Of a stretch of DNA of 12,428 bases, positions 1-6,070 are shown one piece after another. The DNA lies in assembly GCA_009778055.1 (NCBI GenBank), contig WRKN01000062.1, forward strand, positions 1 through 12,428, in the 5' to 3' direction. Each line of letters begins with the position of its first letter. The stretch's first letter is position 1. The translations under genes and the position numbers were made by a program. The DNA is from Synergistaceae bacterium (GTDB lineage: Bacteria; Synergistota; Synergistia; Synergistales; Aminobacteriaceae). Under the pieces are notes generated by a model. It did no database searches. It was not told where the DNA came from and saw only the letters and a program-made list of their open reading frames with translations.

Positions 1-832
1 AGTCCGGGTCGCCCAGGATTTTTTCACCAAGGAAACCCCGTTCACGCGCCTGCTCGATGGCTATATTGAGATGCCGTATGGCCATCGGGTACTCCGCGCG
101 GCAGTATATAACCCCGTGGGAGGCCCCCACCGCGTAAGCCGCTATGGCCATGCCCTCTATGACGCTGTGAGGGTCGCTTTCCAGGACGGAGCGGTCCATG
201 AAAGCGCCGGGGTCGCCCTCGTCGGCGTTGCAGACTATGTATTTGTCCGTGCCGTTGGGGTTTTTGGCGTTGGGTTCCACGCTTTTGGCGTCGCGGGCGA
301 AGCGCCATTTCATTCCCGTGGGGAACCCGGCTCCGCCCCGCCCTCTGAGCCCGGAGTCCAGCACCTCTTTTATCACGTCGTCGCGGTTCATTTCCTTCAC
401 CGCTTTAGTTAAACCCATGTAGCCGTCGCGCGCTATGTACTCGTCGACGGCTTTGGGGTCGATCTGTCCGCTGTTGCGCAGAACAATCCTAACCTGCTTG
501 TCCATTCTCAGGTTCTCGGAGGCGTGCCGTTTTTCCTCTTCCGAGGTTCCGTCCGTCAGTATCAGGAGTTCCTTCACGACGTTGTTTTTATCCACGTGCT
601 CGTCCACGATACGGCGCAGCGCGTCGGTATCCACATAGCCGTACGTGTAGCTTTTCCCGTCGCGCTCCACTCCCACAAGGGGCTCCGCGTAACAGCAGCC
701 TATGCAGCCCACTTTTTTTATCTCGACGTCCTCGCGTCCGGCCAGCAGCCTTTCCAGTTCCTCCGCCACCGGCAGAGCGCCCGTTGCGATTCCGCAGCTC
801 GCCAGTCCAATAGTTACAGTGGTTTTGCTCAT
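1..832 (-). CDS. NADH-binding flavoprotein subunit, HydB/HndC/NuoF-like (5' part, runs off left edge)
   Basis: This is the N-terminal 277 residues of a NuoF-family protein; the gene continues beyond base 1. Residues 1-80 form a thioredoxin-like 2Fe-2S domain with cysteines 13, 43, 46 and 47, the latter three in VGCIGCCYAEPLV. The NADH/FMN-binding core then begins, with GRGGAGFPTG at 164-173 and CNADEGDPGAFMDR at 201-214, both hallmarks of the family. Fusion of an N-terminal ferredoxin-like domain to NuoF is typical of the beta subunit of soluble NAD(P)-linked or electron-bifurcating [FeFe]-hydrogenases (HydB, HndC) and of some formate dehydrogenases, not of plain complex I NuoF. The start ATG (832-830) overlaps the stop of the upstream NuoE-like gene by four bases (ATGA), so the two are translationally coupled and probably form one complex. 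Which catalytic partner is used (hydrogenase or formate dehydrogenase) cannot be told, because the downstream gene lies outside the window. Confidence 0.93.
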   Translation of the reverse strand, partial: MSKTTVTIGLASCGIATGALPVAEELERLLAGREDVEIKKVGCIGCCYAEPLVGVERDGKSYTYGYVDTDALRRIVDEHVDKNNVVKELLILTDGTSEEEKRHASENLRMDKQVRIVLRNSGQIDPKAVDEYIARDGYMGLTKAVKEMNRDDVIKEVLDSGLRGRGGAGFPTGMKWRFARDAKSVEPNAKNPNGTDKYIVCNADEGDPGAFMDRSVLESDPHSVIEGMAIAAYAVGASHGVIYCRAEYPMAIRHLNIAIEQARERGFLGEKILGDPD

Positions 833-1329
833 TCCCGCGCCTCCCGAAGTTTCAGTGCGTCCAGCACGCCGGCGGCTTTTTCCGGCGTAAGGCGGCCATG
901 CACGTCGTCGCCCACCATCATCACCGGGGCAAGGCTGCAGCATCCCAGACACGCCACGCACTGAAGGGTGAACATCATATCCTGAGTGGTCTCGCCGTCC
1001 TTTATTCCGAGGACTCTCTCCAGTTGATCCGCGATAAGCCCGGAGCCCTGTACGTGACACGCGGTTCCTCTGCACAGCCGCACGACGTATTTCCCCTCGG
1101 GCTGGAAGCGGAACATGGCGTAAAACGAGGCAACGCCGAACAGCTCGGCGGGGGGTATGCCCAACTCGGCGCCGACGTGCTCCACGGCTTCCTCGGCCAC
1201 GTAGCCCATTTCCCGCTGTACGTCGGCCAGCAGGGGAATGGCCGCGCCTTCTTTGCCGCGGTATTTTTCGACGACGGGAGCCAGCCGGTCCTTCAAGCCG
1301 GACGCGGTCTTCGCGTCGCTAATCGTCAT
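829..1329 (-). CDS. 2Fe-2S subunit, HydC/HndA/NuoE-like
   Basis: The 166-residue product is a NuoE (24 kDa subunit) family protein with a thioredoxin-like 2Fe-2S fold. The four expected cluster ligands are visible as C-x4-C at Cys86 and Cys91 (LCRGTAC) and C-x3-C at Cys127 and Cys131 (CLGCC). The family signature GVASFYAMFRFQPEGKY precedes them at about 65-81. The protein is expected to pass electrons between the NADH/FMN subunit and the rest of a cytoplasmic complex. It lies directly upstream of, and overlaps by four bases, the NuoF-like gene, the usual hydC-hydB order. The ATG at 1329 has a purine-rich AGAAGGG about 13 bases upstream, rather far for a ribosome site. No better in-frame start is present. 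Adjacent cysteines 130/131 are an extra feature of this protein. Assignment to a bifurcating hydrogenase rather than another NADH-linked enzyme is inference. Confidence 0.93.
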   Translation of the reverse strand: MTISDAKTASGLKDRLAPVVEKYRGKEGAAIPLLADVQREMGYVAEEAVEHVGAELGIPPAELFGVASFYAMFRFQPEGKYVVRLCRGTACHVQGSGLIADQLERVLGIKDGETTQDMMFTLQCVACLGCCSLAPVMMVGDDVHGRLTPEKAAGVLDALKLREARE

Positions 1330-1390
1330 AGCTGCATCAATCCCTTCTTTAAATAGAGAAAAATTGTGAACATATCTAGGCAGGTCACGT

Positions 1391-1405
1391 CGATTAATCG
1401 ATTAA
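1391..1405. promoter_or_regulatory. AT-rich palindrome upstream of the NuoE-like gene, possible operator
   Basis: CGATTAATCGATTAA contains two overlapping perfect palindromes, CGATTAATCG (1391-1400) and TTAATCGATTAA (1394-1405). They lie in the 82-base gap between the response regulator stop and the NuoE-like start, 62 bases or more upstream of that start. The TTAA-N4-TTAA core matches the centre of the Rex (redox regulator) consensus, but the outer bases match poorly. A lone TTGTGAA half-site occurs at 1364-1370. Operator function is inference only. Confidence 0.25.
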
Positions 1406-1411
1406 GCAGTT

Positions 1412-2098
1412 TTACGCTTCGGACCTGGAGTTGCGGAGAACCTGTTCCAGCGCGTCCGGGCCAAGCTGCGCGAAGCCGGATTTCCAAGCCATTATGGCCG
1501 CCTGTGTCCTGTCGCGTATATCAAGTTTTTTGAGCATGTGGCTCACGTGATTTTTGACGGTTTTTTCGGACAGCACCATACGCGAGGCCACTTCGATGTT
1601 GCTCAGACCCTGCGCCAGCCAGTAAAGAATTTCCTTTTCGCGCGGAGTCAGCTCCCCGAGCAGGTCATTTTCGTTTTTACGCCTGGAGAAACTTGTCATC
1701 AATTTGCCGGCGACGCGCGGGTCGACGTAGGGCTGCCCACGGCTGGCGGAACGTATTGCCGCCAGCAGCTCCGATCTTCCGGAGGATTTCAGGACAAAGC
1801 CCAAAACCCCCTCCGCCGAAAGGGCGGCCAGGCTGTCTTCGTCGTCATAGGCGCTTACGGCAACCATCGCCGACCTTATCTTCAGGTTGTTGAGTTCTCT
1901 TATAAGCTGAATTCCGTCTGTTCTGGGCATGTTTATATCAAAGAGGACTATGTCCGGAAGGTGTTCGCGAATGACAGACAGCGCTTCTTCCCCGTCGCCG
2001 GCCTCGGCCACCACTTTGAGATCGTTTTCCAGCCCCAGCACCTCACGCAGGCCGTCCCTGAAAAGTTTATGATCGTCTATTACAACGATCCGCAGCAT
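1412..2098 (-). CDS. NarL/FixJ-family response regulator (LuxR-type HTH)
   Basis: The 228-residue product is a two-domain transcriptional response regulator. The receiver domain (about 1-120) has the acidic pocket D8/D9, the phosphoacceptor D54 (FDINMP), the switch residue S82 and the conserved K104 (GFVLKSS), so it should be phosphorylatable. The C-terminal LuxR/GerE helix-turn-helix runs from about 149 to 212 (LTPREKEIL through SEKTVKNHV). Length and architecture are normal for the NarL family. No histidine kinase is present in the window, so its partner and targets are unknown. It is divergent from uvrB and lies 82 bases upstream of the NuoE-like gene on the same strand, with no obvious terminator between, so read-through is possible. 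The ATG at 2098 has GGACGGTGA a few bases upstream, a modest ribosome site. Confidence 0.95.
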   Translation of the reverse strand: MLRIVVIDDHKLFRDGLREVLGLENDLKVVAEAGDGEEALSVIREHLPDIVLFDINMPRTDGIQLIRELNNLKIRSAMVAVSAYDDEDSLAALSAEGVLGFVLKSSGRSELLAAIRSASRGQPYVDPRVAGKLMTSFSRRKNENDLLGELTPREKEILYWLAQGLSNIEVASRMVLSEKTVKNHVSHMLKKLDIRDRTQAAIMAWKSGFAQLGPDALEQVLRNSRSEA

Positions 2099-2144
2099 AA
2101 CGCGTCACCGTCCTAAAAATTATGAGCATGGTACTTTAGACCCA

Positions 2145-2173
2145 ATTATAAATTAGCTTACGTTGCAATACAA
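2145..2173 (-). promoter_or_regulatory. Promoter of the response regulator gene
   Basis: On the minus strand, TTGTAT (bases 2173-2168) lies 17 bases from a perfect TATAAT (2150-2145). The predicted transcription start is about 40 bases before the ATG at 2098. The perfect -10 and ideal spacing make this a good sigma70-type candidate although the -35 matches at only three positions. Confidence 0.55.
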
Positions 2174-2174
2174 T
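2146..2174 (+). promoter_or_regulatory. Weak candidate promoter for uvrB
   Basis: TACAAT (2169-2174, five of six matches to TATAAT) follows TTATAA (2146-2151, three of six matches to TTGACA) with 17 bases between. It overlaps the divergent promoter of the response regulator almost exactly. No CTGT-N8-ACAG or GAAC-N4-GTTC LexA-type box is visible in 2099-2212, so SOS control of uvrB is not supported by the sequence. Confidence 0.3.
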
Positions 2175-2192
2175 AATGCGGTGAAGCTAATT
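2151..2192. repeat. 9-bp inverted repeat spanning the divergent promoters
   Basis: AATTAGCTT (2151-2159) and its exact reverse complement AAGCTAATT (2184-2192) are separated by 24 bases. The left arm abuts the -10 of the response regulator promoter and the right arm lies just before the uvrB ribosome site. It could be a dyad operator controlling both genes, possibly for autoregulation by the LuxR-type regulator. That role is inference. Confidence 0.4.
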
Positions 2193-2212
2193 CAATTTCT
2201 GAGGTGGAGCTG

Positions 2213-4234
2213 TTGGTAATAAAAAATTTTGTTCTGCACTCCGAATGGGCGCCGGCCGGCGACCAGCCCGAGGCTATAGAGGCGCTGACGAAAGGGCTGC
2301 TCGCCGGGGAGCGGTTCCAGACTTTGATGGGCGTGACCGGAAGCGGCAAGACTTTCACCATGGCCAACGTCGTGGCGAACGTAAACCGCCCCACCCTAGT
2401 GCTGGCTCACAACAAAACCCTCGCGGCGCAGCTCTACAGCGAGTTCAAGCTCTTTTTCCCCGAAAACGCGGTGCACTATTTCGTCAGTTACTACGACTAC
2501 TACCAGCCGGAAGCGTACATCCCGTCAAGCGACACCTACATCGAAAAGGATGCCTCCGTGAACGAACGCATAGAGCGGCTGCGCCTGGCCGCCACGAAGG
2601 CGCTGGTGGAACGGCGCGACGTTCTGGTGGTGGCCAGCGTGTCCTGCATCTACGGCCTGGGAAAACGCGAAAACTACGAATCGGCTATATTTCCGTTCGC
2701 GGAGGGCGGGCAGTGGGAACACCGGACTTTCATGCGGCATCTTCTGGAAAATTACTACGAACGCAACGACCATGTTCTGGAGGCGGGGAAGTTCCGGGTG
2801 AGGGGGGACACCATAGAGATTTTTCCGGCCTACGACGAAAACTGTATCCGCGTGACGTTCTTCGACGACGAAATTGAGCGCATAGACCTGATAAACCCGG
2901 TGACGGGCAAGTCGGTGGAGCGTATCTCCGAGGCTTCCATATTTCCCGCGCAGCACTACGTCACGCAGACCGACGCCATCCAGCGCTCCAAGCCGCTGAT
3001 CGAGGAAGAGATGGAGCGCATGGCCGAGCGTTTCACCAACGAGGGCAAGTTTCTGGAGGCCCAAAGGATACGGATGCGGACGCGCTACGACATGGAGATG
3101 CTGACCGAGGTAGGCTACTGTTCCGGCATCGAGAACTACTCGCGCTACCTGGACGGGCGTGAGGAAGGCGACCCACCGGGAACCTTGGTCGACTTCTTCC
3201 CCGACGATTTTTTGCTGATAGTGGACGAGTCTCACATAACCCTGCCGCAGGTGCGCGGCATGTTCAACGGTGACAGGGCCAGAAAAATCGCTCTTGTGGA
3301 AAACGGTTTCAGGTTGCCTTCCTGCCTTGACAACAGACCGCTTGAATGGCGCGAGTTCGAGGGGAAAATGAAATCGGCGGTGTTTGTTTCGGCGACGCCG
3401 GGGGATTACGAGGGCGAAAATTCCAGCCGCCGCGTCGAGCAGGTGATACGCCCCACCGGAGTCGTAGACCCGGAGGTCGAGGTTCTTCCCGCCGCCGGGC
3501 AGGTGGACGACCTCATAGAACGCCTGCGCGTCGTGGCGGCTGAAAACAGCCGCGCGCTGGTGCTCACGCTGACGAAAAAATCCTCGGAAGACCTGGCGGA
3601 GTACCTGAGGGAGCTGCAGTTCAAGGTCAAATACATCCACTCGGAGCTGAACACGTTTGAAAGAGCGGAGCTGATACGCGACCTCCGCAAAGGCGACATA
3701 CAGGTGCTGGTGGGAATAAACCTGCTGAGGGAAGGCATGGACTTGCCGGAGGTGTCGCTGGTGGCCATTCTGGATGCCGACCGCGAAGGCTACCTGCGCT
3801 CTTACCGCTCACTGATTCAGATCATGGGACGGGCGGCGCGCAACGTCGGCAGCAAGGTCTATCTTTACGCGGACAAAGAGACGGAGAGCATACGAAAGTC
3901 CGTGGAGGAGACGCGGAGGCGGAGGCAAAAACAGCTCGACTTCAACGAGCGGCACGGTATAATCCCGCGCAACATCGAAAAAGAAGTGACCAGCCTGCTG
4001 CCCCGGGAGCTGCTGGAGGCATATTCTTTGGAACCGCCGTCCGGCGGCGTTACGGAAGCGAACAAGCCGGTTCTTTCGGTGAAAGAACTGGAACGCGCCA
4101 TGTGGGAGGCGGTGGAAAAGCTGGACTTTGAACGTGCCGCTGCCATCCGCGACATGCTCGCCGGCGAAAAAGGCAAGATGGAAAGCAAGGCGCGGAAACC
4201 CCAAAACGCACGGCGGCGCTCCCGTAAACAGTGA
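2213..4234 (+). CDS. uvrB: Excinuclease ABC subunit B
   Basis: UvrB is the damage-verifying helicase-like subunit of nucleotide excision repair; it is loaded by UvrA and recruits UvrC. Counting from GTG 2204, the sequence shows Walker A GVTGSGKT (43-50), the beta-hairpin YYDYYQPEAYIP (96-107), Walker B DESH (341-344), VFVSATPGDYE (393-403), the helicase C-terminal motifs GINLLREGMDLPEV and QIMGRAARN (504-547), and a C-terminal UVR domain (about 626-655) for UvrC contact. The full length, about 673 residues, is normal. I favour TTG 2213 over GTG 2204, because GAGGTGG (2201-2207) is an excellent Shine-Dalgarno about six bases before the TTG and contains the GTG itself. No ribosome site precedes 2204. 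The tail is basic (ARRRSRKQ). The gene is monocistronic, bounded by a divergent promoter region and a terminator. Confidence 0.98.
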   Translation: MVIKNFVLHSEWAPAGDQPEAIEALTKGLLAGERFQTLMGVTGSGKTFTMANVVANVNRPTLVLAHNKTLAAQLYSEFKLFFPENAVHYFVSYYDYYQPEAYIPSSDTYIEKDASVNERIERLRLAATKALVERRDVLVVASVSCIYGLGKRENYESAIFPFAEGGQWEHRTFMRHLLENYYERNDHVLEAGKFRVRGDTIEIFPAYDENCIRVTFFDDEIERIDLINPVTGKSVERISEASIFPAQHYVTQTDAIQRSKPLIEEEMERMAERFTNEGKFLEAQRIRMRTRYDMEMLTEVGYCSGIENYSRYLDGREEGDPPGTLVDFFPDDFLLIVDESHITLPQVRGMFNGDRARKIALVENGFRLPSCLDNRPLEWREFEGKMKSAVFVSATPGDYEGENSSRRVEQVIRPTGVVDPEVEVLPAAGQVDDLIERLRVVAAENSRALVLTLTKKSSEDLAEYLRELQFKVKYIHSELNTFERAELIRDLRKGDIQVLVGINLLREGMDLPEVSLVAILDADREGYLRSYRSLIQIMGRAARNVGSKVYLYADKETESIRKSVEETRRRRQKQLDFNERHGIIPRNIEKEVTSLLPRELLEAYSLEPPSGGVTEANKPVLSVKELERAMWEAVEKLDFERAAAIRDMLAGEKGKMESKARKPQNARRRSRKQ

Positions 4235-4250
4235 GCGCCGCCGTGTTTAT
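4209..4250 (+). terminator. Intrinsic terminator of uvrB
   Basis: A perfect 13-bp GC-rich inverted repeat is present: CACGGCGGCGCTC (4209-4221) and GAGCGCCGCCGTG (4233-4245), with an 11-base loop followed by TTTAT. The uvrB stop codon (4232-4234) lies at the loop/right-arm junction, so the left arm is also coding sequence. The T tract is short, but the stem is very stable. AAAA just before the left arm gives a short T run on the opposite strand, though no gene converges from the right. Confidence 0.85.
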
Positions 4251-4306
4251 CTGAATTTGGATATCCTTGTTCTATTCGCCTGAGCCGCCCCTACGCCCTG
4301 AAAAGT

Positions 4307-4334
4307 TTGTAACATATCTTAAATGTATTATAAT
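4307..4334 (+). promoter_or_regulatory. Promoter of the exported-protein/lemA/htpX gene run
   Basis: TTGTAA (4307-4312) and a perfect TATAAT (4329-4334) are separated by 16 bases in an AT-rich stretch. The predicted start near 4341 leaves a leader of about 35 bases before ATG 4376, which has GGAGGTG five bases upstream. This is the strongest promoter-like element upstream of any gene from 4376 to 12253. The rest of the uvrB-to-4376 gap shows no other structure I can support. Confidence 0.65.
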
Positions 4335-4375
4335 TTCAAAATACGCTCTTACGAGAACAATACGGAGGTGTTCAA

Positions 4376-4894
4376 ATGTCGTTAAAGGTTTGCAGGAAAG
4401 CGGCGTTGGGTTTCGTGGTTGTGGTGTTGATGGCCTCGGCCTCGTTGGCGAATTCGCCGCTTGTGGGCGGCGCGTCGAGCGACAACGGATCGCTTGAGCA
4501 GGAAATCGAAGGCGGGATAAGTGTGCGGGCCGACAGTGTGAGGTACAACGGCGTGAAACCTTTGCCTGCCCACGAAAGGATAGGCAACGTTTGGCATAGT
4601 GAATATCACAGCGTTTCCGTGCATTACAGCATAACAGTTCCCGAAGATACTACAATCAGGGTGGAAGCCCAAAATATTTACGATAACTTGGGAAATGAAT
4701 TCAACCGAGTTCAAAACGTGGTAATTGGGGGGCAGCAAACCAAAGAGAGGTTTATTGTCGCCGAGGTTCCGACTTGGGTGGAAGTCGAGTACCGCTGCCC
4801 TAAAGGATACGAGCTGGCGTCCTCCTTCCCCCGCGCCAATTTGTCCGTCAACGGTCAAACTTTGAATTTCCGTAACGTTCCAGGTAAAAAGTAA
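4376..4894 (+). CDS. Small exported protein, paralog 1 of 3 (NSPLVGG family)
   Basis: The 172-residue product is of a family I do not recognise. A Sec signal peptide (residues 1-25) has basic residues K4, R7 and K8, a hydrophobic stretch GFVVVVLMA, and a likely cleavage site after ASLA. The mature chain would begin NSPLVGG, shared with the next gene. The rest alternates polar and hydrophobic residues, suggesting a beta-sandwich (Ig-like, DUF4352-like) domain; that fold is inference. The C-terminus VNGQTLNFRNVP matches INGENLVFRNVP of the second paralog. There is no lipobox cysteine, so it is probably periplasmic or secreted. The single mature Cys lies in YRCPKG. It is the first gene after the promoter at 4307-4334, with GGAGGTG five bases before the ATG, and the next gene starts 21 bases after its stop. 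Confidence 0.85.
   Translation: MSLKVCRKAALGFVVVVLMASASLANSPLVGGASSDNGSLEQEIEGGISVRADSVRYNGVKPLPAHERIGNVWHSEYHSVSVHYSITVPEDTTIRVEAQNIYDNLGNEFNRVQNVVIGGQQTKERFIVAEVPTWVEVEYRCPKGYELASSFPRANLSVNGQTLNFRNVPGKK
4449..4471 (+). repeat. Motif-coding repeat, copy A (mature N-terminus)
   Basis: This 23-base segment encodes the cleavage region and the NSPLVGG start of paralog 1. It differs at one base from 4995-5017 in paralog 2, although the rest of the two genes has diverged widely. The conservation marks either recent exchange or strong constraint on this segment. Confidence 0.7.
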
Positions 4895-4899
4895 ATTCA

Positions 4900-4955
4900 T
4901 CAGGAGGTGCTTCAAATGTTGGTGAAAGTCATCAAAAAATCGTTGTTGGTTTTGG
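4900..4955 (+). repeat. Start-region repeat, copy 1 (ribosome site plus signal peptide start)
   Basis: This 56-base segment covers the Shine-Dalgarno, ATG and first codons of paralog 2. It matches 5415-5470 at the start of paralog 3 with four mismatches by my alignment. Both carry TCAGGAGGTGC, then ATG and codons for MLVKV-x-KK. A shorter form of the leader (GGAGGTG then TTCAAATG) precedes paralog 1, supporting tandem duplication of the whole gene with its ribosome site. Confidence 0.8.
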
Positions 4956-5395
4956 TAGTTGTGATGTTGTTGGCGATTGTGCCGGCCGCGTCGGCGAACT
5001 CGCCGCTTGTGGGCGGCAGTCTGCCGAGCGGGGGTGATTTTAGGAGAGAGATCAAAGGCGGCATAACAGTCGAGTTTAAGGGGATGAGTATGTCGGATGG
5101 CCGTCTTATAGCCGCTTACGCAGTGACTTCCGAAACAGATCAAGTCATTAACATAAAAGATGGGGGAGCCGATCTTTTTGACAATGAAGGGACTCAATTA
5201 ACCCCCTACGGCTACTATATTTATATTGGAAACCACCGAACCTCGTCCAGAGAAATTATAGGAGGAGTATCTACCAGCGTTACTGTGCCTTACAACGTGG
5301 GGGATAAATACCAGGTACGCGAAACTTACGCGCGTTTAACCTTTATCATAAACGGGGAAAACCTTGTTTTCCGCAACGTTCCCAGCAGACCATAG
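4916..5395 (+). CDS. Small exported protein, paralog 2 of 3 (NSPLVGG family)
   Basis: The 159-residue product is of an unrecognised family and related to its two neighbours. I chose ATG 4916 because AGGAGGTG sits just upstream; the in-frame GTG at 4907 is part of that ribosome site. The signal peptide is residues 1-27, cleaved after PAASA, giving a mature start NSPLVGG (28-34) identical to paralog 1. GGITV follows, then alternating strands with LFDNEGTQL (compare IYDNLGNEF in paralog 1), and the C-terminal INGENLVFRNVP. The strand pattern suggests an Ig-like beta-sandwich; this is inference. It has no cysteine in the mature part and no anchor, so it is probably periplasmic or extracellular. 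It lies in the same transcript as paralogs 1 and 3, with 21- and 35-base gaps and no terminators. Confidence 0.85.
   Translation: MLVKVIKKSLLVLVVVMLLAIVPAASANSPLVGGSLPSGGDFRREIKGGITVEFKGMSMSDGRLIAAYAVTSETDQVINIKDGGADLFDNEGTQLTPYGYYIYIGNHRTSSREIIGGVSTSVTVPYNVGDKYQVRETYARLTFIINGENLVFRNVPSRP
4995..5017 (+). repeat. Motif-coding repeat, copy B (mature N-terminus)
   Basis: This is the partner of 4449-4471: 22 of 23 bases are identical, and the one difference (C for T) is silent in the Asn codon of NSPLVGG. Confidence 0.7.
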
Positions 5396-5414
5396 TCGTA
5401 CGTTGAAAATAGCG

Positions 5415-5470
5415 TCAGGAGGTGCATCAAATGTTGGTGAAAGTCAGCAAAAAATTATTGTTGGTTTTGG
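5415..5470 (+). repeat. Start-region repeat, copy 2
   Basis: This is the partner of 4900-4955, covering the ribosome site, ATG 5431 and the start of the signal peptide of paralog 3, with four mismatches in 56 bases. Confidence 0.8.
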
Positions 5471-6048
5471 CGGTTCTAGTGTTTTCAGGTTCATCGGCGT
5501 TGTACGCGTCGGATAATCCGCTCATCGGAACCACGCCGGAGCCGGAAGAGGAAGCCCCGGCGGCGAGGTCGAGTAATCCGCTGCTGGGAGGGCAGGCGGA
5601 GGACGCGAGCCTCACGCAAACGCTCCCCGGCGGAATTGACGTTACATACACAGGGATATTCAAGCACGGCGAAACATTGGAGGCGAGCTACACCATCGTC
5701 ACGACAAGAGACCGCAGAGTCGCAATCGATTACGATAACTCACAGTTGGTAGACGCCAACGACGTGAATATACTGCCCTCCTATGATGGTAGAGGGGTTC
5801 GTGTATTCCGTGAAGGCATGGCAGTAGGAAATGATGCTTGGAATGGCGGTAAAGAAAAAGTGGGAGCCGGAGCTTACATCAACGACGAAAAACAGGACAC
5901 CTTGGAATTTTTGGCGAATCAACCCTATAAACTCATGCTCAGATACTGGATTCCCGCCACATACGTGCTTACGCCGACTTTTCAATCCGTTATCGTGGTC
6001 GTCAATGGGCTGCCCGTCGAATTCAAAGACGTGTCTGTGTTCCCATAA
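5431..6048 (+). CDS. Small exported protein, paralog 3 of 3 (doubled NPLxG motif)
   Basis: The 205-residue product is of an unrecognised family. The start is ATG 5431, preceded by AGGAGGTG; an upstream in-frame GTG is part of that ribosome site. The signal peptide is about residues 1-26 (cleavage after ALYA). The mature N-terminus carries the family motif twice: DNPLIG at 28-33 and SNPLLGG at 48-54. An acidic, proline-rich linker (PEPEEEAPAA) lies between. GGIDV, a beta-rich domain and the C-terminal VNGLPVEFKDV align with the C-termini of paralogs 1 and 2. It is about 45 residues longer than paralog 2, from the motif duplication and an insert near the middle. No lipobox is present. The next gene follows after 22 bases. 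Function is unknown; periplasmic or secreted location is inferred from the signal peptide. Confidence 0.85.
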   Translation: MLVKVSKKLLLVLAVLVFSGSSALYASDNPLIGTTPEPEEEAPAARSSNPLLGGQAEDASLTQTLPGGIDVTYTGIFKHGETLEASYTIVTTRDRRVAIDYDNSQLVDANDVNILPSYDGRGVRVFREGMAVGNDAWNGGKEKVGAGAYINDEKQDTLEFLANQPYKLMLRYWIPATYVLTPTFQSVIVVVNGLPVEFKDVSVFP

Positions 6049-6070
6049 AAACAGTTAAGGAGAGATCGTG

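Noticed and set aside
2525..3640. Long minus-strand open frame (371 codons) opposite uvrB
   Set aside because: It lies wholly within the clear uvrB coding region, has no recognisable motif or ribosome site, and is rich in the residues expected from an antisense frame of GC-rich coding DNA.
4267..4360. TTGTTCT/AGAACAA inverted repeat flanking the promoter at 4307-4334
   Set aside because: There are only seven bases per arm, 80 bases apart; this is not distinguishable from chance.
4382..5197. Minus-strand open frame (271 codons) opposite small paralogs 1 and 2
   Set aside because: The paralogy, ribosome sites and signal peptides on the plus strand are compelling. The reverse frame shows repeats only because it mirrors the duplicated segments.
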